A stretch of 64,000 bases of DNA from Luscinia megarhynchos (Eukaryota; Chordata; Aves; Passeriformes; Turdidae): the NCBI GenBank assembly GCA_034336665.1, contig CM067572.1, positions 3,341,786 to 3,405,785 on the forward strand, written 5' to 3'. This document shows positions 41,556 to 54,060 of the stretch, piece after piece (within the stretch, counting starts at the first letter, position 1; the number at the start of each line of letters is the position of its first letter). Position numbers and translations under genes: made by a program. A model generated the notes under the pieces. That model was not told the DNA's origin. It saw only the letters and a program-made list of their open reading frames with translations, and did no database searches.

Positions 41556-44511
41556 AGATTTTTGTATTAAGTGTTTTTAAAGGATGTCACAATTTTAGGT
41601 ACATGATGGAACACATATTTCAAGTGACTGATACTGAACCTGTGCCAATGAATTAAGAGGCCCAAGTAGATCTGCTTTGGGAAATATTTCAGCAAACTTT
41701 TTTATTAAATCAAAAAATGCCAATTCATACAAACCACTCCCTATGCAATAGACTGTTTTTAAATTCAAAGTGCTTCTTGACTCCTTTATGTTACTACCTT
41801 GTGAAAAGAAGTTCACTTCAGTGCTATCAAATAGAGAATTCTGATTTGTGGCTCTGCATGGCTTCTTGTTCCTATGCAAAGTACAGTCATATACAGGTAA
41901 AAATCAGAATTAAAGATTTCAAAAATGTTAAAAAGAGGAATTTTGATTGGGGTAGTTGGAGTGTCTTATCTTGGTTGTTATTTTTTTCATAAGGCATTGA
42001 AAATGTTTACAGGGTTTTGTTTTCTGTAAGAGCCACACTTTACATAATTAGCTATTAATTAAGTTTACTTGCTTCTGATATTATTATTCTGATTCTGCTC
42101 TTTACTACAGTTTAACACATTTACCTAATTCCTTGCCTACAAAGTAGTCTTTATTAGACAGGATGGAATTTTTAATGGAAAAATGACTAAATCAGCTTTT
42201 CCAGAGATTAATTTTGTGGCAAGTGAGTGTAGTTGCTACTAAATTAACACAACTCCACTTATTTGCTTCATCAGATTCCAGTGATACAGCCCTGACCACA
42301 GCACTGGGGCTTGCTGAAAATGAAAAATGCAGTGAAAATGGGGTTTGTAGTTAAACTGATGTCCATCTTCCTCTTGGTGGAGGTGTTTGCTGGCTCCCCA
42401 TTTCCCAGGAGGCTGACGTTAATTACAGTTCCTTGAAGAGAGCGCTCTGTGTATTCCTCTGTAACACACTTGCACGTGCAGATAACTCCTTTCAGAAAGA
42501 CATTGGAATTATTTCAGCCATGCAGTTCCTGTGCCAAATCCCCCTCTCTTACCTTGTGTGCTCTAGATAAGTTCAGTTGGAGTGGGGAGTTGAGTGTAAC
42601 TCAGTGGGCCCAGCAGAACTCGCTCGCTGCAAATTCATGAAACCAGAACAACATGTTTTAAGTTAGACCTCACTAACACTATCCTCATAGGAAAACAATC
42701 AGAATTTTAAAAATTCCCCGCTTCTCCTGCCAAAAATTATTATTCTACTTTTATCCTTTTTATGTTGAAGAACCATAGCTATTAAAGTTTGCCCAGATTC
42801 CTTGCCAACCATATTATTTTGATTGGCTGCAGGTTTCTGTTTGTGTAAGCAATAACCAGCATAGTGTCAGGAGTTGCCAACGGGACAAACATGGAAATAA
42901 TACCTTCATGTCCTTCCCAGAAGAGGCAAAGACACATTTGGGAGCCATCGTGGCTTCATTGTGCAGATCAAACAGTGACTGTTAGAATTTAGCTTCTTAT
43001 CAGAGCAAAGTAAAGCTTAGGAGCAATCTTTGAGAGTGCTGGTGGACCAAGAAACCTCCATCTTCCCATCCTTGTGTGAATATTTTTATGTTTAGGCTAG
43101 AAACCTTCTCAGTCCCCAGTTTTAGGAGGACTTTTCCTTCAGGTTGACCTGTGACTGACTGAGCAGCTCCGTGTATGGATTGCAACTGTGCCCAGTAATA
43201 CTTTTGCAAGGTCACAGCTTTAAATTCTGACACTGTGTAAAGCAATTTCCAGCAGTAAACACCAAATCTCAGCCTTGTAGAACATAAGTTGTTTGTTCTG
43301 TTCTTTTTATTGCTTTTAATAAGCACTTGCATAGCAATATTATGTCTCTGTGAATTTGTAATCCCTCTTCAAGGTATGTGTGGAATGTATCTCAGATTTG
43401 TACTGTACTTTCTGTTGTAGACGTGTTGTAGTGAAAGGATGCTGGTTTTTTATATAAACATGTCATTAAAACTTGGTTTGTTTTTCCCTTATTGCTAGTC
43501 TTGAAGCAACAGGCTTGTGTTGTGGATGAGACTTTATTCTGCTGAGCTAATTCACATTCAGAGCAGACAGGCTGAAATCACACCTGCTTTTAGTAGTTTG
43601 GATAGAATAAATAATGGCCTGTGCCCAAATGGGTTTGTATATGATCCCTGACCAGGGCAACCTGGCCAGTGACTGAGCCTGACAAATAGAGCTTTCTGGC
43701 ACTCAGACTCCAGAGTATTAGAAATATCCAAAACACAGCATAAATCTTGCTGGAAGAGGATGGTTATGAAGTGTAACATTTTGGGAAGACTTGGGCACGG
43801 AGCACTTTGAAGGCATTTGAAACCACACACCTGCAGCCTCCCATCAGCCTGCTTGGGCACTTCCCAGAGCCCAGTTCTGCCAACAAATTGCCTGGTTCAC
43901 CTTCAGGGTATTGTCTTCTCACACTGGCAGGAGCTGAAGGAACACGTGTGCCTGCTTAGTGCCAAATAATGCAGTGGGAGTGTGCTGGTTAATTGGAAGT
44001 AGCAGGCTAAATTGAATTCAAAATGTGTAACAAAGGGGGAACGGTAGATCAAGCTGTCAGAGAAGAAGTGGACAGCTCTGGCTTGCTGCTTTCTGGGAGA
44101 GCAGGCTTGGATTCCTTTTGAAATTTCAGGGCAAGCGTTTTGAATTGAGCTGTGTAATACTGCAGGGTTCTGTCTTGTGTGATTTACTTCACTCTTCCTG
44201 CAGTTTTCAACAAGGAACAGAATAATTAAGTTCATTTGGTTTGTCATCTTTTTGACATACGTTCTAAAAATAATTCTATAATCCCTGCAATTTATCCAGT
44301 AATTTCTTTACTGGAAGCCATATTTAAACTATTTGAAGAAGCTGTTGATGTTATTGCTATTAACCTCTCAGATTGCTGCTAAAAGCTGATCAAAAACTCG
44401 ACATGGAATATTAAACCAGAATATTCTCAATCTCTGCAGAGTTAGCACTGATGTGTGTTTTAAACCCTTAAAAAGCCATGCTTCTGCAGCACTTGAAATG
44501 TTCATAAATCA

Positions 44512-44720
44512 TGGAATGGTTTGGGTTGGAAGGGACCTTAAATTCCATCTATTTCCAGCTAGATGTGGGGCAGCCACAACTTCTCTGGGCACCCTTTGCC
44601 AGTGCCTCACCACCCTCACAGTAAAGGTTGTTTTTCCTGATATCTGAGATATGTAGGACCAGAGTGACCTTGTGACAGTATCCATGGGATGGTCCCTCAG
44701 CACCTTCAGAAATCATTATC
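44512..44720 (-). mobile_element. CR1-type LINE fragment
   Basis: The minus strand encodes a degraded CR1 ORF end (VVRHWQRVPREVVAAPHL) followed by the 3' tail GGTCCCTTCCAACCCAAACC. It is 5'-truncated. Confidence 0.85.
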
Positions 44721-45218
44721 CCAATCTGCAGCCAGCACTGCTTATCTCTTCTTTTAGTCAGCACTCAAAGTTCACAGGGTGCTCATAGAATATTCTGTAT
44801 GCATGCAATAAAAACAACCATCCAAAGCCTATGAATGGTTTAAAAATTACTTTAAAGTGCTGTATGATAAGCCACTGCTTTGCTGATTCCTTCAAGCATG
44901 GTAGTTAAAAAAAAACCACAACTCAATTGTGTTGTTTTATATATGAATAAAGATGTCAGCAAGTAGTCATCTAACTGTCCGTGCCATTTGGCAGTATCTA
45001 GCTTCCTTTTCAGTAATAGCCCAATAAATCTTTATCTTTTACTAAGCTGATGACAGCAAAACATCTTGAGAAGCTGCATGTGGTGTAGATATTACAGTTA
45101 ATGCTTAAATGCTTCATGCCATCATCCACTGGGTGTTTTTTCCTGTCCAGATGTAACATCCTGGTCTAAGGCATGTGCTCGCTTCTCCCTCTAGTGATTC
45201 CAAGAGGCCTAATGAGTA

Positions 45219-45242
45219 TTAATTAATTAATTAATTAATTAA
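45219..45242. repeat. (AATT)n microsatellite
   Basis: Six uninterrupted AATT/TTAA tetranucleotides. Confidence 0.95.
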
Positions 45243-46859
45243 GGTCTGTTATCCAAAATCACTGTGTTGGTCCACAGTAACTGGGATCCACCTGCTCAGG
45301 TGACCTCACTGACCTCTTACCAGAAGTCGTACAAAAGAAGCAGCTTTGCCATTTAGAGCAGGTTCTGTTCTTTCTGCCTGCTAGTCCTTGGTTCATCCAG
45401 AAACCCAGGGCTTGTCTCAGCTCTGTCCCCTGCTTTGGTGGGGGCTTCCCAGTGGGAGCAGCACCGTGAACTGGGCTCATGTTGGCTGGGTAAGTGGAGC
45501 CACTTTTGGGGTGGAAGTGCTCTGTGTCCCACTGATTCTGCCCTGCTCCCATTAAAACCAGCCTGTCATTTCTTTGTTATTTGGTAAGTCTTAAGGTGCT
45601 ATAAATTACTTACAAAGCAACTTACTGAAAATTCTCTAATTTTTGCAGCTGGAGGAGGCTTTTTTTTCAAGCAGAAATCCAGTTTTTAAATGATTTATTT
45701 CTCCTCTAAGAACCACATTAAGATTTCTTCCTGTACATCATCATCAAAGAGCAAGATCAGTGCAAATAGAGACTGTGGTGTAATTCCTGCCTGTCCATTT
45801 GCTTTTTTTCCTTTTTCCTTGACATTTCAGCTGTGGTAGCTGTTGTGGATCTTGGCCTTGCACTACCAGGCACAGGGGAAGGCTGCTCTTAATTATTACT
45901 TTACATTAAGGGCATATATGAAATACAAAGCAGCAAATAGCATCACATTAAATGTGGGCTGTGTCCCTAGGTAATGAGGGGTGGGAATGCTGCAGGAACA
46001 GCAGCCACTGATGGCATCATTCTGCTCAAGCCTTTTGAGGAGCCTTTCACCCTCTCAAAAGTAAGAGGTTTGAGCAGGCAGCTTGAAGGAGTATTAGAAC
46101 TGCTCACGGTCATAGTTAGCGTGTTAAAATATTTTACAAGAACCAGTGAATTTGATCAGAAAATAGTTATTTTTGGCTGTCAATGTGGCAAAACCACTTA
46201 AAATACAAACTCAAGAATGTGTTGAAAGGAGTCAGTTTGCCAGCACAGCTATTGTTGTAGCAAAGTCTCTCCTCTGATCCAACGGGAATCATCTCCTCAA
46301 GTTTTATTACTTAAAAAGTTAACGTGGATGTCAAGCACCTGGAAATCTTTATGTCTTTGAAAAGAGCAGTGGTAGGGGCTGGGTGAGTTTGGTTTCTTGT
46401 TGCAAACTCTTTTGCTGTGGGGTGTTAGCTGGGGATTTTCTTCCCTTGGGAAGCTTTGAGGATGTTTTGGTAGCTCAGTGTCACTGCTTTGATGATGTGC
46501 TCGCTACAAGGGATAACAAGATGTGTGATTTAATGCATAAGTATTTGAATTTGCTGTAGATTTTCTCTGCTTTTTGATTTCTAGCTTGAAAATAATAATA
46601 ATTTTTTAAAAGTGCCTTGGCTTTTTTTACCTTTAAAAACAAAAGTAAAGAACCCCAACCACCACAGAGGGGTCCTTTAGAGAGACAGGACTGCCTCCTT
46701 TGAGAAAAATCAAAATGTGCCTGTAAGCACTTGGGACAGAATGACTTCAGCAGCAGAAATCCATTTCAATGCATGTCTCAGTGAGGGCTTGTGCAAGCAG
46801 AAAACCTCTGGACCCCTCAGAGCTGGAGAAGGGATGGATCTGCAGCCCTTGGTGTCCTG

Positions 46860-47177
46860 AGTACACCAATGGTGCTGCAGCATCATGTGCCTAGGCAGGG
46901 GAGATGTGAAAAACATCACTAAATTAATATTTTACTTTGAGTGGGCATGAAGGAGGATGTTGAAAACTGGGTTTTTTCCTGCCTCTGCTGCCAGCAAAAT
47001 AAGGCCCCACACAAGAGGGGTTTGAAGGTCCCTGTGGGGAAAAAATGCCATTGCCGAGAGTGCCTTGTCCAAGTTGCCCTGAAGGAACCTCTGCCAGAAA
47101 TACCTGTTAACAATAAGGACCTATTAATGTTTCACAATTATTTTCCCAAATATTTAATTGCTGCACCAGTCCCCAAC
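46860..47177 (+). pseudogene. Decayed Ty3/gypsy-type (or GIN-like) integrase fragment
   Basis: The frame from 46941 reads GMKEDVENWVFSCLCCQQNK, the second half of the H2C2 integrase zinc domain (W-V-x-S-C-x-x-C-Q-x-x-K). Fifty residues on come EPLPEIPVNNKDLL and YFPKYLIAAPVPN, matching the start of the integrase catalytic core. The first catalytic Asp position is Ala, and the Asp before the Y-F-x-K motif is Asn. Upstream, LQHHVPRQG and an out-of-frame KT/YF pattern fit the His half, broken by stops and a frameshift. It is therefore inactive. No LTRs, reverse transcriptase or gag were found nearby, so the source could be a retrotransposon or an integrase-derived host gene. Confidence 0.65.
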
Positions 47178-50097
47178 ACAAGAAGCTGGCAGATATTAAA
47201 TACACAATAACTGTGGAAACCTCTGGTCTGTCTGTGTGTGCCAAGACCAAGACAGAGCTGCACATCTGCAGGTCTGGTGAGGACTCTGTGTGCAATCAAG
47301 GAGAATAAAAAGCTGGGGCTGTGTCAGTCATAACTACAACTTTTCCAAAGAAAATCAATGTGATTTTCATCTTTTGTGGAAGGAAGCTGAGCCACAAATT
47401 ACTCATGGCAGGCACATCCCAACTTTTCTGCACAGAGGCTGCTCTGGGGAATGAAGGAGAGCAGTGTTAGTGGCCAGTCAGGAGGGATTGTTTCTAATTC
47501 CCCATCCCCATAAAGGTGCTGCTTTTTCAGTGGCTTCTAACCAGATAAAAACTCGTGATTTACCACAGGCAGGTGTGATCTTCCTGCCTCAGGGTGTACT
47601 TTGCCTGGTGGATGACAAAGCTGACCAGGCTGACTTTTACAACTGAAAAAACCCACAAATTGCAGCTTCCCTGCCTGATATCAAGGCATAATTGAAGCTC
47701 ATTTTGATATTTTATCTCCCCCAAGTGAGGAAACTGCAGCACTGGCACAACACCTTCAATATTTCTGCCTCACTCTGCAGGATCTTAAAGACAAGGCTGT
47801 GCCTTGATGGATGTCAGAAAGGGACGTTGGCTTTTGAAGTGGTGCTGAGAGCCAGTCTTCATTCTTGAGCCTTGATACATCTTTTCAGCTTGTAAATTCA
47901 GTATCTGCCTAAATTTCATCTGCCTGATAGAGTTTATGGGCTACTTGACAGCAGACCTTCCCAGTTCCTGACAGGTTGATCACTGACACGGGACCCACGG
48001 GGCAGTTCCAGAAATGCTGCTGGGTTCTCCTGTGTCGTGACATCCATTGCTTGCTAAAGATATTCATGGTCTGCCACGACACAGACTGATCCATTTTGCC
48101 TGGGTTTTCCAGAAGAATAGGTGGATTCAAACCTGCTGGGAGTCAAGGAGTCTCCTGCACCCTGCTCAGAGCTCCAGTCACTGAGTGATTTGATAACCAG
48201 AACACTCCCTATGGCTATCTTCCCACAGGCTTACAAATATAGCTGGAAGGTTTGTTTATTTTTAACTGGAATGAACATATTAGTAATTTGCATGATTTTT
48301 TTTGGCCTCCAAAAATGTTTGAGCGACTCAGTAGGTGGCACCCTTTCTATTCCTTTATTTTCCACCAAATGTCAAAAATAAGTTGGAGCTGGAGCCTGTG
48401 AGTGTGTGTGTGAAACAAGTTCAGTAAAAATGTAAATGCATATTTGTCTCCCTAATTGAATATAGTATATTGTGAAATCATTACTGTCAGGGCACACTTG
48501 GGTTTATACAAACGCTTAAGTAAAGAAAATATATAAACCTAGATTGACTTGAACAATTTGAATGTGATAGTGGACATCTGTGTTCAATAACATCACTTTG
48601 GTAAGCAGTGTTTAATATTTCATGTCAAAGCAAGGAGAGTAATAGAACGGGGTATTTTCAGAATTCTTAGATTGCTGAAGTTTATGGCATGGCATAATAT
48701 ATAATCTGTCCTTTGTCAAGCTCACCAGAAAGAGCCCTACTGCAGCTGAAGACGTAAAGTGCTCTAATATATATGTTTCTAGACCTCTCCCTGCTTGAGG
48801 AATTAATCTTGGAAGGTGCTGAGTGCCCTGAAGTGCCAGTGAAGTCAGTGGGATTTGAAGTTTCTCGCAGCTCAGAGAACAGGGATCCTTACAGGGGCTA
48901 ATCACTCTCCTCCAGTCCCGGCCAGGAAAGCCCTTCAGAGCTCCTTAACTTGCAGTGAGTGAGGAGTCCTCTTAAAACTGGCATCAGGAATGCTGCTGGG
49001 ACAGCGTCCAGAGGTCATTCCTCCATCATCTGACCAAATGAGAGCTGCTCCCCAGCCCTGGGAATTCAAAATCTGGTGGAGAAGAGGCGAAAATGAGCAA
49101 GCTCCTTGCCCAGGGGCTGATCTGCCAGCGAGGGCTGGGCTCAGAGTGCCCCCAAGCAGATCAGAGCCTTGTCTGCTGGGTTTTGGGGGTGGAGGAGGAG
49201 GAAAGGGGCACCCCTCATTCCAAGAGAAGTCCATGCCCAAGTACATCACCAGCTCAGGGACTCTGTTTGGCTGCAGAAGGTTCAAAGGAGGAGAAACATT
49301 TTTAAGTATCTTCCAACTCTCATATTAACGAGCAATTACACTGATGTTCTTGGATGAATTTCCACAGAGTAATTCATCTACAAACAAATCTTTCTTTTGT
49401 ATTTCTCCCCCCACCAAAACCCCAATCTTTTGTATTTCATTTTTAGGTGAAATTCTGTAATGAAAGGGGCCAAAAGAAACATGCTTTCCTGAGCCTCATG
49501 CTGAATGTCTGTCTGGATAGTTTCATTTTAACTGCAGCTTGGGAAAAAAAAATGTAAACATGGTGTGAGTATCGTTTTTAAGTTGAAACTGTTTTTCCCC
49601 CGTGTTCAAATAGCATTATAAATGTTTGCTCAAAAGAGGCATATTTATTCATCTAGCCTCTGAGAGAGCACTGTGTGCATAGGTAGCAATAAAAATGTGT
49701 TAAGGGCTGAGAGAGATTCCCCTGGTAAATGGCTTTTCTCTTGACCTCCTCTTAAGCATCTTAGCGGGGTTCTGCTGCTGCCTCTCTGAGGAAGCATGTT
49801 TGCACTGGGGAGGAAGAATTTTTAAAGTTGCAGAGTGTTACAAACAGTGAGCAAATAACTGTGGTGGTTTGGATGTTTGGTGTTTTTTTGAGTAATGTTG
49901 GGAAAAAACTCTTATGAAAAAGACATGGGATGCAGAGCAGTCACACACACTGAAAGTTGTTCCCAACTTGTTATATGATTTCTTGCAAAGAAGATGATCT
50001 GTGCAACTCTTGTCCTCTAAATTTTTTCTGACTGATTTCTCAACAATTTTTTTTTTTTTTTGGTGTGGCTATTCACCACTCTCGTGTTTGATAGCTG
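47178..50097. other. Gene-poor flank, second part
   Basis: No exon, repeat family or RNA gene was recognised. A frame at 48121-48381 has one hydrophobic stretch but no start context, splice signals or family likeness. Confidence 0.55.
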
Positions 50098-50486
50098 AAT
50101 CTACCTGCAAAGGTTGTTGAGTATGGAGAAAAGGAGGATCAGGGGCACTTTAGCACTTTCTACAGCTCCCTGACAGGAGGTTGAACTCAGGTGGGGAGTG
50201 ATCTTTTCTTCCAGGTAATGAGCAATATAGCAAGAGGAAATGGCCTCTAGTTGTGCCCAGGAGAGGTTTTGGTTGGATATTAAGAAAAATATCTTCTCTG
50301 AAAGGGTGCAGGCATTGGAACAAGCTGTGGAGGGCAGTGGTGGAATCACCACACCTGGAATTGTTCAAATAACATGTAAATGTGGTGCTTAGGGTCATGG
50401 CTTGTGGTGGACTTGGCAGTGCTGGTTAATGGTTGGACTCAATGGTCTTAGAGGGTTTTCCAGCTAAAATGATTCTCTGATTCTGT
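50098..50486 (+). mobile_element. CR1-type LINE fragment, about 390 bp
   Basis: The longest CR1 copy in the window. GAGGAAATGGCCTCTAGTTG, TTGGTTGGATATTAAGAAAA, GGGCAGTGGTGGAATCACCA and GGTTGGACTCAATGGTCTTA occur in the canonical order, ending AATGATTCTCTGATTCTGTG. Confidence 0.92.
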
Positions 50487-53400
50487 GCATATTCAGATAT
50501 AGACCAGACACTCAGCATCATGTGGCTTCTCTGGCACACAAGGTTACTGTCCCCTGAGTACAAGCCCAAGTGTTTTTGTGAGCAGAAGTTATTTTTATTT
50601 TCCAGAAATGATTTCACATGAGACCATGCTTTTCCATGAACTTGGTTCACTCAAATGCACAATAAGGAGGGGCTGTAACAGAAAGAAGTTCATCAGGCTG
50701 TCTGTATGAGTAAGGGCAAGGCTTCCCTGCTTTGCTCACCCAACTCTCTGTCCTACCCAATTAAATGTGCACTTGGCAGCTGTCAGACTGAATAACGCGA
50801 CTTGCCACGGAAGCTGGAGATGGAAAACACCTGCTCAGACCATCCCTGTCCAGTGTAGAGCCATTTTCATCCCTAAATCCTGCAGCTGACACTCAACACA
50901 CAGCCTCAACTGGCAACATCCTGTCCACAGTTGCACTTCATAAATCAGGGCCAGGCCCAGTAAATCAGCAAGGAAGAGCAGTTTACCAACGCTGTATCTC
51001 CCTGTTTTCAGTTTCCTTACATTCTGAGGAATCAGTGGCATGCCAGAAATGATTCTCTTGCCCAAGCACTGACCAGTATCTCACAGAGCTGTGTCTTGCC
51101 AAGCAGGAACATAAGCAAACACTCAGGTCTGCACTGGGGGGCTTGAGCAATCTCCCAGCTGTTCATGTGTCCGTCACGGGCTCGCTGCTGCTGCTACCCA
51201 CAGCTGATGCTGCTGCTGCTGCAGCACTGTGTCATTTTATCGTTCCTGGGTGGGAGGATGAGTTAAACGGCGGATCTGTGCATATTTGTCACCTTGGGAG
51301 CCTCCAGATCGCCGTGTTCCTATGGAAACCTGGCCCTGGCTTGGCTGAACTGGCCCCATCGTGGGTGCCGAGCGCTCGGAACAGGAAAAAAAGCTGGCCC
51401 TGGGCTCTGCTTGGAAATCTGCTCCCAGATGTATGGATGTTTGTTTATTTTCGCATTTAAGAGATCCAGAGAACGGCACCAAGATGCAAAATAGCACGGA
51501 AGAAGCAGTCTTTGCAAAGGCTAATCCTCACTGATTGGCATAAAGCGGGTGTGTATTCTTTTCCATAAATTTTGGGTAAGATTAAATTACAAGAGGCCTA
51601 AAAGGAAAGATTAAAAAAAAAGCCTAACTTGGCCAAGATTGTTAGTTTAGAATATATGTAGTGCCAAAACAATGCAAGTTGCACAATTTCATGACACATA
51701 CCCATTTCTTAACCCATTCTGGCTTCATCAAACTCATCAGAAGTTGGTGACTCCAGTAAACTGTGATGGGCTTCACACTGGGTTGATGTCCTGCTCCTGG
51801 TTGACCTCAATCAGGTAATACTGGACATTGTAAGGTTATTTCTGCCTTACCTGGTGAGTATTTTGAGTACAGAAATGGTGCACTCTCCCCTCTGCTAGGG
51901 CTGGAAGCAAGCTCTGCTGTAAGGCTGCTGCTGCACTTTCTGGAAAAGCCCAGTGTTATTGTGTGTGCCTTGCCAGGCCTCGAGATGAAGTTTTTCCATG
52001 TGGTCTTGAGATATCTGTAACATATGGTGACATTTTCAAATCCTCACCACGCTGGAGAGTCTGTGCAGTAATGTCACTGCCACGCCGCAGGGATGCTGGG
52101 GAAATGGCTGGCGGAGCAACGATTGAATTACACTGCCCAAATTTTAACAAGTTATCACAGCAGCCCTGGGAAAACTTCAGCCATGTGGTTCTCTGAAGAC
52201 TTTGAGGTATTGTTCATTAAATGACTGCTGTGCTTTTACCTCCCATAAAAAAACTTTGCCTCCCATAAAGGGTTTTTAGCTTGACGATGCATCAGGCAGA
52301 ACTCCTGCCCAGTGTCTGCCTTATACTGCAGCTGGGGCTGTGCAAGCAACTCCAGTGCCAGCCCCCAACCCAACTCTGTGTGGCTAAAAGGCCCCCTAAA
52401 TGCCAGCCCTGCCTCCCTTTTGGTCACAGGGGAGACAGTGGCAGCAATTTTTTGGCTGGTGAACACACCAGGCGAGATGGGAAGGGCATGAAAACATTCA
52501 GATTGCCATGAGTGAGAAGCAACACAACATCCATATTGCGTCTCTTGTTCTTGGCATTGCAACAATGCATAGTTTTCTGTTGTCTCTGGAACCACTCAGG
52601 CCTGTAATGAATGGAGTACCAGTGATTGGAAACGGTCCTTTTAAGCGGATGTTTCCATTAATTTGCTTTCCTCCTTAAACCTTGTAATGTTTTTTTTCAA
52701 GTGTCGGCAGAAGGGCTGAAGCATCTCTTGATCTTGCAGATTGTGTGTCCGTGTGGACCAGTCCAGGCACTACGTGGAATTTCCAACACAATATCCACTT
52801 GTTCTCTGTGCTCTCGATGTTTTGAGTAGTTCATTTCACTGGTACTGAAAAGGGAAGACATCCAAGGTCTACATTTTTAAAAGTGATCACAGACAGCAAT
52901 TCTGTTCACAAACATGATATACATACAGCTGATTTTCAGAAAAGGTGAGGTCACCTCCTTCTCTATGACTTCAGGCAAAGTTATGGTAGCTTGATGTCTC
53001 CAAAGAGCTTAAAAAAATAATGGTCACCCTTAAAATATCAGTCAAATGTTTAGAGTTGATGAGGACACTTTAATTAAAACAAATCTTTAGAAAATTGTTT
53101 GTCAACACCAAAACCTGTGAACAATCAGATGAATTTAGACCATCCCTTACACTGTCTCCTCCTCCCTCTGTGATTTACCCAAATCATAAGAACCCTGCTG
53201 GTTTGAACATCCCAGTGGTCAGGAGAGCTCACGTGTGAAAACTGGGATTACAATCTTCAGCTGAACATGTCTGATTTAGTCTTGAATTTCCCATACCCAA
53301 AGGTCCAAATTCCAGGATATTAGCAAGATAGAAAAAGTTGTCAGGCATCTATCTTTTTCTGTTGGAGAGAAAAAGGTGGAAAAAGAGAGAAAGGGAGAGA

Positions 53401-53639
53401 AAAAGCCCTTGGCTTCATCCTAGTGTGGAAACCTTTTCCCATCTCAATTTGGCTGAAAAAAAGAGCCAAGACTAACAGCCAATGCTTAGTAACATAGGGA
53501 CCCCATTCAGAAAACTGTTTAATCCCATGCTTAAGTGTACCTATGGCTATGGGTTCTGTTCAAACTTGCATGTTTTGCTGGATTTGGATGGATTTAGATG
53601 GAAACTAGAAGATCTGGAGGAGTAAGTCTGTGCTAGGAT
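50487..53639. other. Gene-poor flank, third part
   Basis: Contains CTG-rich DNA at about 51183-51226, an X-box-like motif at 51316-51329 and nothing that reads as an exon. Bases 51150-51400 have more CpG than the surroundings. Confidence 0.5.
51316..51329 (+). promoter_or_regulatory. RFX X-box-like motif
   Basis: GTTCCTATGGAAAC differs at one position from the palindromic RFX-binding consensus GTTNCCATGGNAAC. It lies in a locally CpG-richer patch far from any recognised gene. A regulatory role is inferred from the motif alone. Confidence 0.35.
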
Positions 53640-53833
53640 GGTTGTTGAGGCCCTGGCACAGGCTGTCCAGAGAAGCTGTGGCTGCCCCAACCCTGGGAAT
53701 GTTCAAGGCCAGGTTGGATGGGGCTTGGAGCAATCTGGGATAGTGGAAGGTGTCCCTACCCATGGTGGGGGGCTGGAATGACATGGTCTTTAAAGGCCCC
53801 CCTGCAATTCAAGCCAGTCCAGGATTCTGTGAT
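53640..53833 (+). mobile_element. CR1-type LINE tail
   Basis: CTGGCACAGGCTGTCCAGAG, CAAGGCCAGGTTGGATGGGG and a CCAGGATTCTGTGAT end give the canonical CR1 order. Confidence 0.9.
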
Positions 53834-53933
53834 AAAAGAGGGATACCCTGGATCTGATTTACTTTTGCACCACTTCAGCAGAGAAGCCCCACGTTCCCAT
53901 GCTCCCTGACATGCTGGATGTGTTTAGATGAGC

Positions 53934-54060
53934 TCACAGAAATGTGGGGCTGGCTGGGACCTGGGAGGTCACTCAGCCAAGCTGCTGCACTGAAGCCAAG
54001 ACCATCCCTGACGTGAGTTTGCTGCAGTTATTGCAAACCTCTTCCCAAGGGACTCGCTGA
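53934..54060 (-). mobile_element. Possible diverged CR1 fragment
   Basis: ACAGAAATGTGGGGCTGGCT and GGGACCTGGGAGGTCACTCA recall the reverse complement of a CR1 tail, but the copy is diverged and the remainder is not clear. Confidence 0.35.

Larger units (their letters stand above)
635..41575 (+). other. MEGF6: Gene body, 3' part of a MEGF6-like secreted multi-EGF protein gene
   Basis: Twenty coding exons splice into 844 complete codons plus a stop, with no interruption. Every intron is phase 1, every exon length is divisible by three, and all junctions are AG/GT. Each of the first 19 exons encodes one laminin-type EGF repeat with the pattern C-x-x-G-x-[FYW]-G-x-x-C, then C-x-C, C, C-x-C and G-[FWY]-x-G-x-x-C. 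No hydrophobic membrane span follows the last repeat, which favours secreted MEGF6 over MEGF10, MEGF11, PEAR1 and SCARF proteins, all of them single-pass receptors. Known MEGF6 starts with an EMI domain and calcium-binding EGFs; those exons must lie upstream of the window. The function of MEGF6 is poorly defined (extracellular, matrix or adhesion context). The family call is strong. The orthology call is weaker, because the expected neighbour ARHGEF16 was not seen. Confidence 0.65.
38864..41575 (+). other. Predicted 3' UTR
   Basis: AT-rich non-coding DNA follows the stop. An AATAAA sits only 11 bp after the stop (38874-38879) and is too close for ordinary use. The next canonical signal found is at 41550-41555, followed by a T/GT-rich tract, giving a UTR of about 2.7 kb. 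An old antisense CR1 segment at about 40875-41265 would be part of it. The end point is inferred. Confidence 0.5.
41576..46859. other. Gene-poor flank, first part
   Basis: No exon could be supported. The segment contains a minus-strand CR1 fragment at about 44512-44720 and an (AATT)n run at about 45219-45242; the remainder shows no recognisable structure. Confidence 0.6.

Noticed and set aside
48121..48381. Frame with a hydrophobic stretch (LFLTGMNILVICMIFFGL)
   Set aside because: AT-rich DNA often yields hydrophobic frames. There is no start context, splice site or relative.
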